A stretch of DNA of 64,000 bases from JAVBJV01 sp031555315 (lineage in GTDB: Bacteria > Pseudomonadota > Alphaproteobacteria > Acetobacterales > Acetobacteraceae). The first letter of the stretch is position 1. The number at the start of each line of letters is the position of its first letter. The position numbers were made by a program, and so were the translations under genes. The notes below the pieces were generated by a model that worked only from the letters and a program-made list of their open reading frames with translations, did not search any database and was not told the DNA's origin. Shown here piece by piece: positions 1 through 8,182 of the stretch. The stretch spans positions 4,268 to 68,267 of the forward strand of contig JAVBUO010000036.1 of NCBI GenBank assembly GCA_031555315.1. The letters run 5' to 3'.

Positions 1-1043
1 GCGCCATGCCGCGCATGGACTGGATCCGCGCGCTGGCCGCCGACATCGCCGAAGCGCGTGCGCGCGGCACGGAAGTGATCGTGGTGTCCTCGGGCGCCAT
101 TGCACTGGCGCGGCCCGCGCTGGGGCTGACCGCCCCGAAGCTGCGGCTGGAGGAAAAGCAGGCTGCGGCGGCGGTCGGGCAGATCCGCCTCGCGCAGGCC
201 TGGACCGAGGCGCTTGCCGGGGTCGGCATCACCGCCGCGCAACTGTTGTTGACATTGGACGACACCGAGGACCGCCGCCGTTACCTGAACGCGCGCGCCA
301 CGCTGGACACGCTGCTGCATCTGGGCTGCGTGCCGGTGATCAACGAAAACGACAGCGTCGCCACCACCGAGATCCGCTTCGGCGACAACGACCGCCTGGC
401 GGCACGCGTGGCCGAGATGGCGCAGGCCGACACGCTGATCCTGTTTTCCGACATCGACGGTCTCTACACTGCCGACCCACGCCGCGACCCGCAGGCAACG
501 CACATTCCGGTGGTCGCACAGGTCACCCCCGAGATCGAAGCGATGGGCGGCGAGCCTCCGCCCGGTTATTCATCGGGCGGCATGCGCACCAAGCTGATCG
601 CCGCGCGCATCGCAACCGCGGCAGGTGCTGCGATGGCGATCGCGATCGGCAAGGCGCAGCGCCCGCTGACGCAGTTGCTGGACGGCGCACGCTGCACGTG
701 GTTCCTGCCCGCGCAGGGCGGCCGTTCGGCCCGCAAGCTGTGGATCGTGAATACGCTCAAACCGATGGGCACATTGGTGGTCGATGCGGGCGCGGCGCGC
801 GCGCTGCGGGCCGGCAAGTCGCTGCTGCCTGCCGGGGTGTGCAACGTAACGGGCACGTTCCAACGCGGAGACCCGGTGACGATACGCGATACGGAAGGCC
901 ACGAACTGGCACGCGGTCTGTCGGCCTATGCAGCGGAAGACGCACGGCGCATCGCCGGGCGGCGTTCGGACGAGATCGAATCCATCCTCGGCTGGCGCGG
1001 CCGCGACGAGATCATGCATCGCGATGATTTGGTCGTGCTGTGA
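1..1043 (+). CDS. proB: glutamate 5-kinase, 5' end cut by window
   Basis: Phosphorylates L-glutamate to glutamyl 5-phosphate, the first step of proline synthesis, in the cytoplasm. The reading frame is open from the first base, and the usual N-terminal glycine-rich start of the kinase (VVKIGS-type) is missing, so the gene begins upstream of the window. Visible kinase-domain motifs are VVSSGAIALA near the start, NENDSV, the GDNDRLAARVA block and SSGGMRTKL. The last 80 or so residues (from about KPMGTLVVDAGA) form the C-terminal PUA domain found in long-form ProB proteins. Family assignment is firm. The ATG at position 6 is an internal methionine, not the start. Confidence 0.95.
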   Translation, partial: AMPRMDWIRALAADIAEARARGTEVIVVSSGAIALARPALGLTAPKLRLEEKQAAAAVGQIRLAQAWTEALAGVGITAAQLLLTLDDTEDRRRYLNARATLDTLLHLGCVPVINENDSVATTEIRFGDNDRLAARVAEMAQADTLILFSDIDGLYTADPRRDPQATHIPVVAQVTPEIEAMGGEPPPGYSSGGMRTKLIAARIATAAGAAMAIAIGKAQRPLTQLLDGARCTWFLPAQGGRSARKLWIVNTLKPMGTLVVDAGAARALRAGKSLLPAGVCNVTGTFQRGDPVTIRDTEGHELARGLSAYAAEDARRIAGRRSDEIESILGWRGRDEIMHRDDLVVL

Positions 1044-1625
1044 TGGCGTACGTCAGATTATGGACTCATACGAGCCACTCGGAAACGGCATCAATAAGTG
1101 TAACGAGTGCAGCAGCGACGTCCTGCTGATCGCCGGCACCAACTGCAACCTCGCCGAACACGTCGCGCAGGGAAAGTTCCGCGAGGTTCTGCTGGCGCGT
1201 CTAAACCTGTGGATGCTCAACATGCTTGGCCTGAAGAACTGGCGCGAGGACATCGATCCGCGCCTGCCGCGTTTCGCCGCCGCTCGGCGCAGCGGGAAGA
1301 ATTCTGTTCGCAACCTTGTGACGGGAAAAATCCAGCAGCAATGAGGCGACCGGCCGCGTAAATAACCGTGATACCAAGTGGTCGGCAAGGATGACGGATA
1401 TTTTTTCCCAATCCGGCAAACACTTCGATAACGGCGCAAAACAACGAGTAAAATTTATAATCGCCGAAGCAGTAGTGTCTGATCCGGGAAATGCAATCGC
1501 CAACCATTCATGTGGCATAATTCAGTCGTTGGCGGAATCTCTTGCCAGAAAACTCCAGCCCGCCTGAAAAGGACAGGGACAGTGGAATCACGGTCCACTG
1601 TGATACTTCAACTGGCTGGAAGAAA
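1044..1625. other. intergenic stretch, no supported gene
   Basis: This 582-base stretch separates proB from the tRNA. One plus-strand frame (1060-1344, 94 codons, ATG start) is open. It has no ribosome binding site in front and resembles no family I recognise, so I do not call it a gene. The only clear structure is the hairpin at 1579-1601, listed separately. Base composition is more mixed than in the flanking genes. Confidence 0.5.
1579..1601 (-). terminator. probable terminator of tRNA-Arg
   Basis: A perfect 8-bp inverted repeat (ACAGTGGA / TCCACTGT, 7-base loop) lies 24 bases downstream of the tRNA on its own strand. A run of four T residues follows nine bases further on. The placement fits a transcription terminator. 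The T-run is not immediately adjacent, so efficiency is uncertain. Confidence 0.5.
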
Positions 1626-1702
1626 TGGCGGACCCGGCGCGATTCGAACGCACGGCCTTTGCCTTCGGAGGGCAACGCTCTATCCAGCTGAGCTACGGGT
1701 CC
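1626..1702 (-). tRNA. tRNA-Arg (anticodon CCG)
   Basis: On the minus strand the 77 bases fold as a cloverleaf. The acceptor stem GGACCCG pairs with CGGGTCC, followed by discriminator G and an encoded CCA. The D arm starts TAGCTCAG. The anticodon stem TTGCC/GGCAA closes a CTCCGAA loop, giving anticodon CCG, which reads CGG (Arg). The T arm carries GTTCGAATC. CGG is a common codon in this GC-rich genome. Confidence 0.97.
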
Positions 1703-1749
1703 AACCCGCCCCATGTAGCGGAGCGGGCCGGAAAACGGAATACCCCAAA

Positions 1750-1774
1750 GCCGGGAATACGCATGTTTCCCGGC
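1750..1774 (-). terminator. hairpin after the first porin gene
   Basis: A perfect 8-bp stem GCCGGGAA / TTCCCGGC with a 9-base loop lies just past the stop codon of the minus-strand porin at 1782. On that strand it is followed by TTTGGGG, a weak T-run. It probably terminates the porin transcript and separates it from the tRNA. Confidence 0.55.
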
Positions 1775-1781
1775 ATACGGG

Positions 1782-2516
1782 TCAGAATGTGCGGCTGACG
1801 CTGGCCATCGCGCGCGCTTCGCAGATGTTCGACCCGCCCACGCCCAGCGGGCAGTCACCCTTGCCGACGTTGGTGTCGTAGTAGCCGACGCTGAACCGGA
1901 AACCGTAGAAGGTGCGCGATACCGATACCGACCAGTTGGCGAAATCGTCCAGGCCGAAGCGGTCGTTCTTCTCGATCCACTGATACCCGGCGCGACCGGA
2001 CAGCGTCAGCTCCCAGGGTAACGCCACATCGGCGCCACCCTCGGCGTACCAGGCATTGCCGGCCCGGGCCTGGAACTCCGGCGAATAGTACACGCCACCG
2101 ACCAGGGTGACCGGATCAAGCGCATAGCTGGCGCGCCCGGCGAATTCGAAGAAATCGAGGTCGTTATCGGCACCGGGATAGGCATACCAGATGCCGCCCA
2201 GATCCAGCTTCAGTCCGCCAACCGCAAATCGGTAACCGAAGACCAGGTCGGTTTCGATATTGGCGTCACCAAAATCCACGTTGCTGGCGAAACCGCCAAT
2301 GTAGAGGCCCGAGGCGTGCTCGATATCGATGCCCCCCTGGATGGCCAGCCCGGTATCGGTCTGACTGATGCCGCGGAACAGGTAATCCGTGCCCAATGTG
2401 ACAGTGGTGGTCACGGTCAGCCCCAGATCGTCGATCGTCTGCTGCGCCTGAGCGGGGTGCGCCAGCAGGCCGATCAGGGCCCCAGAGACGAGAAGAGTCG
2501 AGCAGGTTTTTTTCAT
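1782..2516 (-). CDS. TorF-family putative outer-membrane porin (paralogue 1)
   Basis: 244-aa protein with a cleavable signal peptide (residues 1-24, ending AQA before QQT) followed by alternating aromatic and glycine-rich strands typical of a small beta-barrel. It ends in phenylalanine (SVSRTF), as outer-membrane barrels usually do. The pattern YLFRGISQTD near residue 45, repeated WY/YP segments and GYQWIEKNDRFG match the TorF/TIGR02001 family of proteobacterial putative porins. Substrate is unknown. A close paralogue lies 216 bases upstream in the same orientation, so this is a tandem duplication. Two back-to-back palindromes sit just upstream of the start and may be operators. Confidence 0.85.
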   Translation of the reverse strand: MKKTCSTLLVSGALIGLLAHPAQAQQTIDDLGLTVTTTVTLGTDYLFRGISQTDTGLAIQGGIDIEHASGLYIGGFASNVDFGDANIETDLVFGYRFAVGGLKLDLGGIWYAYPGADNDLDFFEFAGRASYALDPVTLVGGVYYSPEFQARAGNAWYAEGGADVALPWELTLSGRAGYQWIEKNDRFGLDDFANWSVSVSRTFYGFRFSVGYYDTNVGKGDCPLGVGGSNICEARAMASVSRTF

Positions 2517-2538
2517 TGCCTATTTTTTCCTCACCTAT

Positions 2539-2565
2539 GCACAAACTTTGTGCTTTTTAAAAGCA
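2539..2565. promoter_or_regulatory. two overlapping palindromes upstream of the porin
   Basis: GCACAAA-C-TTTGTGC (2539-2553) is a perfect 7-bp inverted repeat. It shares its last three bases with a second perfect one, TGCTTTT-T-AAAAGCA (2551-2565). They lie 23-49 bases upstream of the porin ATG in an AT-rich stretch, where a promoter and operator would be expected. Which regulator would bind cannot be told. Confidence 0.4.
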
Positions 2566-2732
2566 AAATCAATGACTTGAGTAAAATATAGTCACATTTA
2601 ACCGTATGCAACATTTAATTTCCCGATATCCCCAGAAACTATGGCGCATGTACAGGCATAGCCCCAGCGCATCAGGCCGGGGCCGTTTAAACGCCTTGTA
2701 GCTCTGCAAACCGGTATGCCGGCGCGGCAGGC

Positions 2733-3461
2733 TCAGAAGCTCAGCGAAGAGCCCAGCACAACGCGCGCGCCACAAATATTGCGACCGGCACCGCCACCCC
2801 GCTCACAGGTGCGTTGACCGATATCGGTATCGTAATAGCCGAGCGAGAAATTCACGCCGAAGAACGACCGCGAAACCGCCAGCGACCAGTTGGCATAATC
2901 GGGAAATCCGAACCGGTTGTTGTGTTCGACCCACTGGTAGCCGATGCGTCCGGACAGTTTCAGGTCCAGCGGCAGGGCCAGATCGGCCCCGCCCTCGACA
3001 TACCATGCATTGCCGGCGCGCGGCGCGATATCCGGCGCGAAGGCAAGCGCCCCCTGCCAGGTCAGCGGGCCGGTTTCGTACGATGCGCGGGCGATGAATT
3101 CGCCATAGCTCAGATCGCTGTTGCCATCGGGATATTCGTACCAGTTGCCGCTGACATCCATCTTCAGGCCGCCGAGTGAAAACCGGTAACCCAGCGTGCC
3201 GTCCAGTTCGATGCGGGCATCCGCATTGCGCACATTGCTCGCGAACGCCGCAACATAAATGCCCGAGCTGTGCTCGATATCCAGTGTGCCCTGCAGCGCC
3301 GGGTTATTGCGCGTCTGGCTGATGCCGCGATCGAGATAATCGCTGAGCAACGCCACCGTCGGCGTGATGGTCAGCCCCAGCGCGTCCACCTGATGCTGCG
3401 CCGCAGCCATGCCGGGAACACCGAAAACCAGAGAAGCAAAAATCCGGGGCAACAGGCGCAT
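2733..3461 (-). CDS. TorF-family putative outer-membrane porin (paralogue 2)
   Basis: 242-aa paralogue of the porin at 1782-2516, with the same layout: signal peptide (about residues 1-21, ending MAAA before QHQ), the segment YLDRGISQTRNNPALQG, GYQWVEHNNRFGFPDYANWS and a terminal phenylalanine (GSSLSF). Alignable identity runs the whole length, including a conserved YYDT loop and two cysteines near the C-terminus. An SD-like GAAGGTGA lies a few bases upstream of the ATG. Each copy has its own upstream region, so the two may be expressed under different conditions. Function beyond outer-membrane channel is inferred from family only. Confidence 0.83.
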   Translation of the reverse strand: MRLLPRIFASLVFGVPGMAAAQHQVDALGLTITPTVALLSDYLDRGISQTRNNPALQGTLDIEHSSGIYVAAFASNVRNADARIELDGTLGYRFSLGGLKMDVSGNWYEYPDGNSDLSYGEFIARASYETGPLTWQGALAFAPDIAPRAGNAWYVEGGADLALPLDLKLSGRIGYQWVEHNNRFGFPDYANWSLAVSRSFFGVNFSLGYYDTDIGQRTCERGGGAGRNICGARVVLGSSLSF

Positions 3462-3652
3462 GCGGCATCACCTTCGTCAGTCAGGGTCAATGTCGGTATC
3501 GACACGCAGCGCCGGTCATACCGCCAGGAAAGCGAAATGCCTGCGCCGTTTTCTACTCAAGTCTTAGCAGCATTGCCGGGTGGATCGCCGGGCAAGATAC
3601 TCCGTCCGCAACACCGTCGGAAAGATTCATATTCCGCCCCCGATCGCGGCCT

Positions 3653-4747
3653 TTACGCCGGCAACGGTTTTTCCGCCGGCACCAGTGCCACGTTGATCAG
3701 AAGACGGTTGTCCTCATAAGTCCAGGCGGTAATCTCGCGCGACAGGCCACCATCTTCTGTCAGTTCGAACACGCGATATCGCCTGGCCGCGAGATAGGCG
3801 AAATAGTCGCCGATCGCGATATCCGAAACTTCCAGCAAAAACTGAGGAGCAATCTCGGACAGAATGACCGGGCGATCGGCGTCCAGAATGCGGGGCGCGC
3901 CGTCGAACACCAGTTTCTCGGCGCCTTCGACATCGATCTTGATAAAATCGACGCGCTTCGACACCAGAGTGTCGAGCCTGCGCACTGGGGTTTTCTGCAC
4001 CCGCCGGTCTTCCGTCGCAGCGGCGTCCAGCGCCAGATCGGGGGCAAGCTGTGTATGACCCGGGTTCTCGTCGGCACCGTCCCAGGCCAGCATCAATTCC
4101 CCGTCCCCGGCGCCGAGCGCGACGTTGTGCACCGTGACATTGCCGAGATTGTTGGCGGTGATGGTCTTGCGTAGATAATGATGGATATCGTTGCGCGGTT
4201 CGAAGGCGGTGACCAATCCCTCCGTCCCGACCAGCGCCGCCATCTGCACGGCGAACCAGCCCAGATTGGCCCCGATATCGAGAGCATGCATGCCCGGTTT
4301 GACGACGCGACGCACGAACGCGGTTTCCATGGGCTCCCACGTCTGGCCGCGCAAAAGCCATTCAGAAATGTAAATATCCTGCAGATTGATCCAGAAACGC
4401 GTCCCGTCGTCGAATTCGGTCAGGACATATTTGGGTGTCGGCAGTTTCTGTCTGAGCACGTCCTTGACCTGCGGCGCGGGGCGCAGTTGGCATTCCGGCA
4501 GATCAAGCAGGGTTTTCACCAGACTTTGCGTATCCCGCAGGGCCATGCGCAGCCTGATGTCGCGCTCGCTCTGCGGGTTGCGGCCCAGCAGCAGCCGATA
4601 CGCCCAGACCACCGTATCGCGATCGATCTCGTTCGGAGGTATGTCGGGAAAAGACGGTCTGCTTTTCCGATGCTGCTCCATCTGCCGGACGAGGACTTCT
4701 GCCAGCACATCACAAAAACGTAGGACCAGACCTGTTCCAAATCTCAT
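3653..4747 (-). CDS. FkbM-family SAM-dependent methyltransferase
   Basis: 364 aa. The SAM-binding motif I, ALDIGANLGWFA, lies near residue 155. The acidic motif FEPRNDIHHYL and the family hallmark FIKIDVEGAEKLV follow, so this is an FkbM-type methyltransferase. Members methylate sugars or other small molecules, often in polysaccharide or glycan synthesis; the substrate here is unknown. The first 110 residues form an extra N-terminal part (RLLLGRNPQSERDIRLRM) resembling the short helical segment that precedes some glycan-modifying enzymes. A GAGGAA ribosome site sits about 8 bases before the ATG. It is transcribed away from the secreted-protein pair at 5.05 kb. Confidence 0.88.
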   Translation of the reverse strand: MRFGTGLVLRFCDVLAEVLVRQMEQHRKSRPSFPDIPPNEIDRDTVVWAYRLLLGRNPQSERDIRLRMALRDTQSLVKTLLDLPECQLRPAPQVKDVLRQKLPTPKYVLTEFDDGTRFWINLQDIYISEWLLRGQTWEPMETAFVRRVVKPGMHALDIGANLGWFAVQMAALVGTEGLVTAFEPRNDIHHYLRKTITANNLGNVTVHNVALGAGDGELMLAWDGADENPGHTQLAPDLALDAAATEDRRVQKTPVRRLDTLVSKRVDFIKIDVEGAEKLVFDGAPRILDADRPVILSEIAPQFLLEVSDIAIGDYFAYLAARRYRVFELTEDGGLSREITAWTYEDNRLLINVALVPAEKPLPA

Positions 4748-5053
4748 TTTTATTCCTCAACTAAACGAAGGTTCTAAACAACTTTTCCAATTCTACAATC
4801 CATACGCCTCAAGATCTTTTCGGCGCTCCAGTTTATCCGAGGCATTCCACACGATGCTTTATCGTTCTGTGCTTCGGATTGTTTTCTCTCCTGTCAGACG
4901 TCCTCCCCAGACGAGATTTCCATCAGAACGATTCGATTTCCAACTAAATCTTCCTGCACACCCTCCAGCCACAGGCGCACGCCTTGGCGCATTGCACGCG
5001 ATATTTCCATAACGGTCTCCTCCCTTTGACAGAAACATCCTATAGTCACGCGC
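4748..5053. other. divergent intergenic region with one small ORF
   Basis: A 306-base spacer between the FkbM methyltransferase (minus) and the secreted-protein pair (plus). It holds the small minus-strand ORF at 4894-5010, listed separately, and a TATAGT box at 5041-5046 only seven bases before the ATG at 5054. That spacing would give a leaderless or nearly leaderless mRNA if it is a real -10 element. No other structure was seen. Confidence 0.4.
4894..5010 (-). CDS. possible 38-aa small protein
   Basis: A short minus-strand frame starting MEISRAMRQGV and ending MEISSGEDV. Its support is a strong ribosome site: GGGAGGAG about six bases before the ATG. It lies between two divergent genes and upstream of the FkbM methyltransferase. 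I recognise no family, and the peptide has no membrane segment. It could be a real small gene, a leader peptide for the methyltransferase, or a remnant. Confidence 0.35.
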   Translation of the reverse strand: MEISRAMRQGVRLWLEGVQEDLVGNRIVLMEISSGEDV

Positions 5054-5620
5054 ATGTACAGTTGTGTCATTCCCCACACACGGGCGCTGGCGTGTCTTCT
5101 GTTTCTTGCGATCAGCGGAGCGGTGCTGGCCGATGAGGTCAGGGCCGACCAGCCGCTGACCCGGCCTGAAGCCGTCGTGTGTTCGGCCAGTGGCCGTTAC
5201 TGCCTGCATGGCCCGCCATTGCAGCCGAATCTGTCCATGTTCCGGATGGAACAAGGACAGGCATCGCCGTTATGGACCGCACCGGGCGCGGCGGCGCGCT
5301 ACATGGTGGCGGAAGACGGCGAACATTATGTGCTGACCCCGCCGGGGCAGGATATGCTTACGCAGGCGCCGGGACAGGCCGATCCCGGGCGGGTGATGTT
5401 CGTCTTTTATGCGCGCGAGCGGGAATTGGCGCGGGTGACTCTGGGACAACTGATCCGCAACGTGCCGCAACTGCCTCGCACGGTCTCGCATCTGCGCTGG
5501 GCGCGCAGTTTCGGCTTCGCGCCCGACGGAAAATTCGTCATCCGTACGGAGGAAAACCGCGAATTCACTTTCGACCCGGCAACCGGCGCACGGCTCGGCG
5601 AACGCGCCATCTCTCCGTAA
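5054..5620 (+). CDS. small secreted protein of unknown function (copy 1)
   Basis: 188 aa with an N-terminal signal peptide (hydrophobic residues 10-24, cleavage near VLA before DEV). The mature part has CSASGRYCLHGPP (two cysteines six residues apart), a beta-rich middle (YMVAEDGEHYVL), VMFVFYARERELARVTLGQLI and a C-terminal FGFAPDGKFVIRT repeat-like motif. The strand pattern suggests a periplasmic beta-propeller-like or WD-like fragment, but no family is recognised. A paralogue follows 31 bases downstream, so the two form a tandem pair and probably one transcript. No clear ribosome site precedes the ATG. Confidence 0.75.
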   Translation: MYSCVIPHTRALACLLFLAISGAVLADEVRADQPLTRPEAVVCSASGRYCLHGPPLQPNLSMFRMEQGQASPLWTAPGAAARYMVAEDGEHYVLTPPGQDMLTQAPGQADPGRVMFVFYARERELARVTLGQLIRNVPQLPRTVSHLRWARSFGFAPDGKFVIRTEENREFTFDPATGARLGERAISP

Positions 5621-5651
5621 CACCCGTCCTGCCCCGAAAAATCCTCGGCCG

Positions 5652-6221
5652 ATGAACGAGCACACCACGCCCTGCACATGGCGGCTGGCCTGCCTGCTGT
5701 TCCTCGCGACAAGCAGCGTGTCGCTGGCCGACATGGTGAGCGCCGAAGCGCCGCCCTCCGCAGCGCAAGCCGTGATGTGTTCAGCCAGCGGCCGTTACTG
5801 TCTGCACGGCCCGCCATTGCAGCAGAACCTGACCATGTTCCGGATGGACCGCGGACAGGCAACGCCAGTGTGGACCGCCCCGGGCGAGGCCGCGCACTAC
5901 ATGGTGGCGGAGGACGGCGAACATTACGTACGCATCCCGCTGGGGCAGACCCGGCTGGCACTAGGAGGGGACCGGACCAGCCCCCGGCGTGTCATGTTCG
6001 TGTTCTATGCGCGCGAGCGCGAACTGGCGCGGGTGACGCTGGGACAGTTGATCCACAGTATATCGCAGCTGTCCGGCACTATCTCGCATCGAACCTGGGC
6101 GCGCGATTTCGGCTTCGCGCCCGACGGAAAATTCGTCATCCGCACGGTGGAAAACCGCACATTCGTCTTCGATCCGACGACCGGCGCGCTGCTCGGCGAA
6201 GGCGCGACGACGCCCAACTAA
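5652..6221 (+). CDS. small secreted protein of unknown function (copy 2)
   Basis: 189 aa, a clear paralogue of the protein at 5054-5620. It has the same signal peptide pattern (WRLACLLFLATSSVSLA), CSASGRYCLHGPP, YMVAEDGEHYV, VMFVFYARERELARVTLGQLI and FGFAPDGKFVIRT. Differences concentrate in the loop after YVRIPLGQ and in the region before the WARDFGF segment. The short spacer points to a tandem duplication, still expressed together. Location is inferred as periplasm; function is unknown. Confidence 0.75.
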   Translation: MNEHTTPCTWRLACLLFLATSSVSLADMVSAEAPPSAAQAVMCSASGRYCLHGPPLQQNLTMFRMDRGQATPVWTAPGEAAHYMVAEDGEHYVRIPLGQTRLALGGDRTSPRRVMFVFYARERELARVTLGQLIHSISQLSGTISHRTWARDFGFAPDGKFVIRTVENRTFVFDPTTGALLGEGATTPN

Positions 6222-6237
6222 ACGCCGGGGCGCGCCT

Positions 6238-7173
6238 TCATGCCACCGCCCCTGCCAGCCCGTTCTGTTCGGCGAAGGTCTTCCAGGCCGCCCCCGGTGC
6301 CCCGCTGGTGAAACCGTTGGCGAATGGCGCACCGGTATAGACCCGGGCAAGCTCGGCCGTAGCCGAAGCGGCATCCCGCCGTCCATCGATGACCGCGCGA
6401 TAGAGGTTGGCCACCGCCACCATATCGCAATCCTGCGGCGACAGGCGCAGGGCGGCGGCACCCGCGGCCTTCAGCGCCGGAACCTCGGCCAGCAGCACGG
6501 CGCAGTGATGGGAAAGAGTCTGCACGCCGTTGACGGACAGGAATTTCTCGCCGTCCAAGGTATCGACATCCAGCCCGTCCATATTCTTCTCGCAGACGAA
6601 CTGGCAGTTGTCCTTGGTCAGCTTGTGCAGCCGCGCATGATAACAGCGCGCCGAGATGGCCAGCGGAATGCGTCCGAACGCGAAGACTTCCATCGCCACA
6701 TCCGGACAGCCCCCGGCGATGGCGGCGATCGAGGCCAGCGGCAGTTCCGGCGGCAGACAGATGCGCGCCGCCCCGCGCGCCGCGAAATACCGCGCCGTCG
6801 CCTCGTTATAGGTGTTGACGAAGGGGCCGATCGCATGCGGCCGGCCGTCGATATGCAGCAGGCACGAGATATCGTTCGCCTCGACCATGTACCCGTCCTG
6901 CTTCGCCAGCGCCTCGGTCTGCTTGCGCTCGCGCTCCAGCGCAACGAGCAGCAGGCTCGACAGCAGCACCTTCTTGCCGCCGCGCTCGAGCCGGTCGATC
7001 ACGTCGGGGATGAAACGCTCGTAGAACGGCGCGCGTTTCGAACAGACCGTCTCGCCGACGCAGACCGTATCGATCGGCGCTTCATCGGCGATGCGGGCAT
7101 AGAAGTCCCGCCAGTGTTCGGGCTTCCAGTGGTACAGGACAGGGCCGAGGGTAAGCTGCATGCTGTCCGTCAT
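6238..7173 (-). CDS. ubiV: O2-independent ubiquinone biosynthesis protein UbiV
   Basis: 311 aa, U32-peptidase-like protein that works with UbiU to hydroxylate ubiquinone precursors without oxygen. The four cysteines that hold the [4Fe-4S] cluster in E. coli UbiV all have counterparts: C44 (in GETVCSKR), C177 (SARC), C190 and C194 (DNCQFVC). Other family features are LGPVLYHW at the N-terminus, VLSVNGVQTLSHH-like and LRLSPQD. It is the last gene of the ubiT-ubiU-ubiV set, 31 bases after ubiU. Its presence implies that the organism makes ubiquinone under low oxygen. Confidence 0.95.
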   Translation of the reverse strand: MTDSMQLTLGPVLYHWKPEHWRDFYARIADEAPIDTVCVGETVCSKRAPFYERFIPDVIDRLERGGKKVLLSSLLLVALERERKQTEALAKQDGYMVEANDISCLLHIDGRPHAIGPFVNTYNEATARYFAARGAARICLPPELPLASIAAIAGGCPDVAMEVFAFGRIPLAISARCYHARLHKLTKDNCQFVCEKNMDGLDVDTLDGEKFLSVNGVQTLSHHCAVLLAEVPALKAAGAAALRLSPQDCDMVAVANLYRAVIDGRRDAASATAELARVYTGAPFANGFTSGAPGAAWKTFAEQNGLAGAVA

Positions 7174-7204
7174 CGTTCATCGCCCATCATCTATCGCCCA
7201 TCAC

Positions 7205-8182
7205 TTATCGCCAGGTCTTGCGGTATGCGCCGGTCGTGTTGCTCTGCCCTTCGCTCAGCGCGGCAAGCCCGGCCGTCGACAACGGCCGGCCGGCATCCAG
7301 GTCGGCCAGTGCCTCGCGGAAATATCTGACGACGCTGGCGATATAGGCCCGGCCGCGCTGGCGCCCCTCGATCTTCAGGGCGACGACGCCGGCCTCCTTC
7401 AGCCCGGGCAGCAGCGTGGCGGCATCCAGGCTGACCGGGTCCTCGAAGATATAACCCGAGCCGAGTTCGGTGGTGAACCGGCCCTTGCACAGGGTCGGAT
7501 AGGCGGCGGCTTCGCCCTGTGCGAACTTGTTGATGGTGAAATCGCCGAGCCGCGAGACCATCGTGCCCGCATCGTCGCGATAGGTGACATGGCTGGCGGG
7601 CGAACAGACCCCGTTCATGTTCGGCGACTTGCCGGTCGCATAGGAGGACAGCGAACAGCGCCCTTCGGCCATCACGCACAGGCCGCCGAATACGAAGACC
7701 TCGGTCTCGACATCGGTGGCTTTGACGATGGCGGCGATCTCGGGCACCGACAGAACGCGCGGCAGCACCACGCGCTTCACGCCGAACGCCTGCTGATAGA
7801 AGCGTATGGCGTCCGGGTTGGCGGCGGCCGCCTGGACCGAAACGTGCAGGCGCTGCTTCGGGTGCGTTCTCGCGGCATAATCGATCAGCCCGATATCGGC
7901 GAGGATCAGCGCATCGGCGCCCGCGGCGCAGGCGTCGTCCACGGCACGGCGCCACAGATCCGGCGCGCCGGCGCGCGGAAAGGTGTTGATCGCCACCAGC
8001 ACCTTGGCATTGGCGCGATGGGCATAGGCGATTCCGTCGCGCAGCTCCGCCCGGCTGAAGTTCAGCCCGGGAAAATTGCGGGCGTTGGTCTCGTCGTTAT
8101 AGCCGCAATAAACCGCATCGGCACCAGCATCGACGGCAGCCTCCAGCGAAGCGGGCGTGCCGGCGGGGCAGATCAGTTCCAT
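7205..8182 (-). CDS. ubiU: O2-independent ubiquinone biosynthesis protein UbiU
   Basis: 325 aa, U32-peptidase family, partner of UbiV. It starts with ELICPAGTPASLEAAVDAGADAVYCG, the typical U32 N-terminus. The four iron-sulfur ligands fall at C169, C176, C193 and C232, exactly the spacing known for E. coli UbiU. The segment FGGLCVMAEGRCSLSSYATG and GVCSP carry three of them. The start overlaps the end of ubiT by about 10 bases, indicating translational coupling. The UbiU-UbiV complex hydroxylates the ring with prephenate as proposed oxygen donor, an established role of the family rather than something shown here. Confidence 0.96.
   Translation of the reverse strand: MELICPAGTPASLEAAVDAGADAVYCGYNDETNARNFPGLNFSRAELRDGIAYAHRANAKVLVAINTFPRAGAPDLWRRAVDDACAAGADALILADIGLIDYAARTHPKQRLHVSVQAAAANPDAIRFYQQAFGVKRVVLPRVLSVPEIAAIVKATDVETEVFVFGGLCVMAEGRCSLSSYATGKSPNMNGVCSPASHVTYRDDAGTMVSRLGDFTINKFAQGEAAAYPTLCKGRFTTELGSGYIFEDPVSLDAATLLPGLKEAGVVALKIEGRQRGRAYIASVVRYFREALADLDAGRPLSTAGLAALSEGQSNTTGAYRKTWR

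Noticed and set aside
1..1043. proB lacking its N-terminus as a possible pseudogene
   Set aside because: The frame is open to the first base, so the missing part lies outside the window.
1060..1344. 94-codon frame after proB
   Set aside because: No ribosome site and no recognisable homology; kept only as a note in the intergenic entry.
5026..5046. TTGACA...TATAGT as a sigma-70 promoter for the secreted pair
   Set aside because: The spacing is only nine bases, too short for a standard -35/-10 pair; only the TATAGT box is kept as a note.
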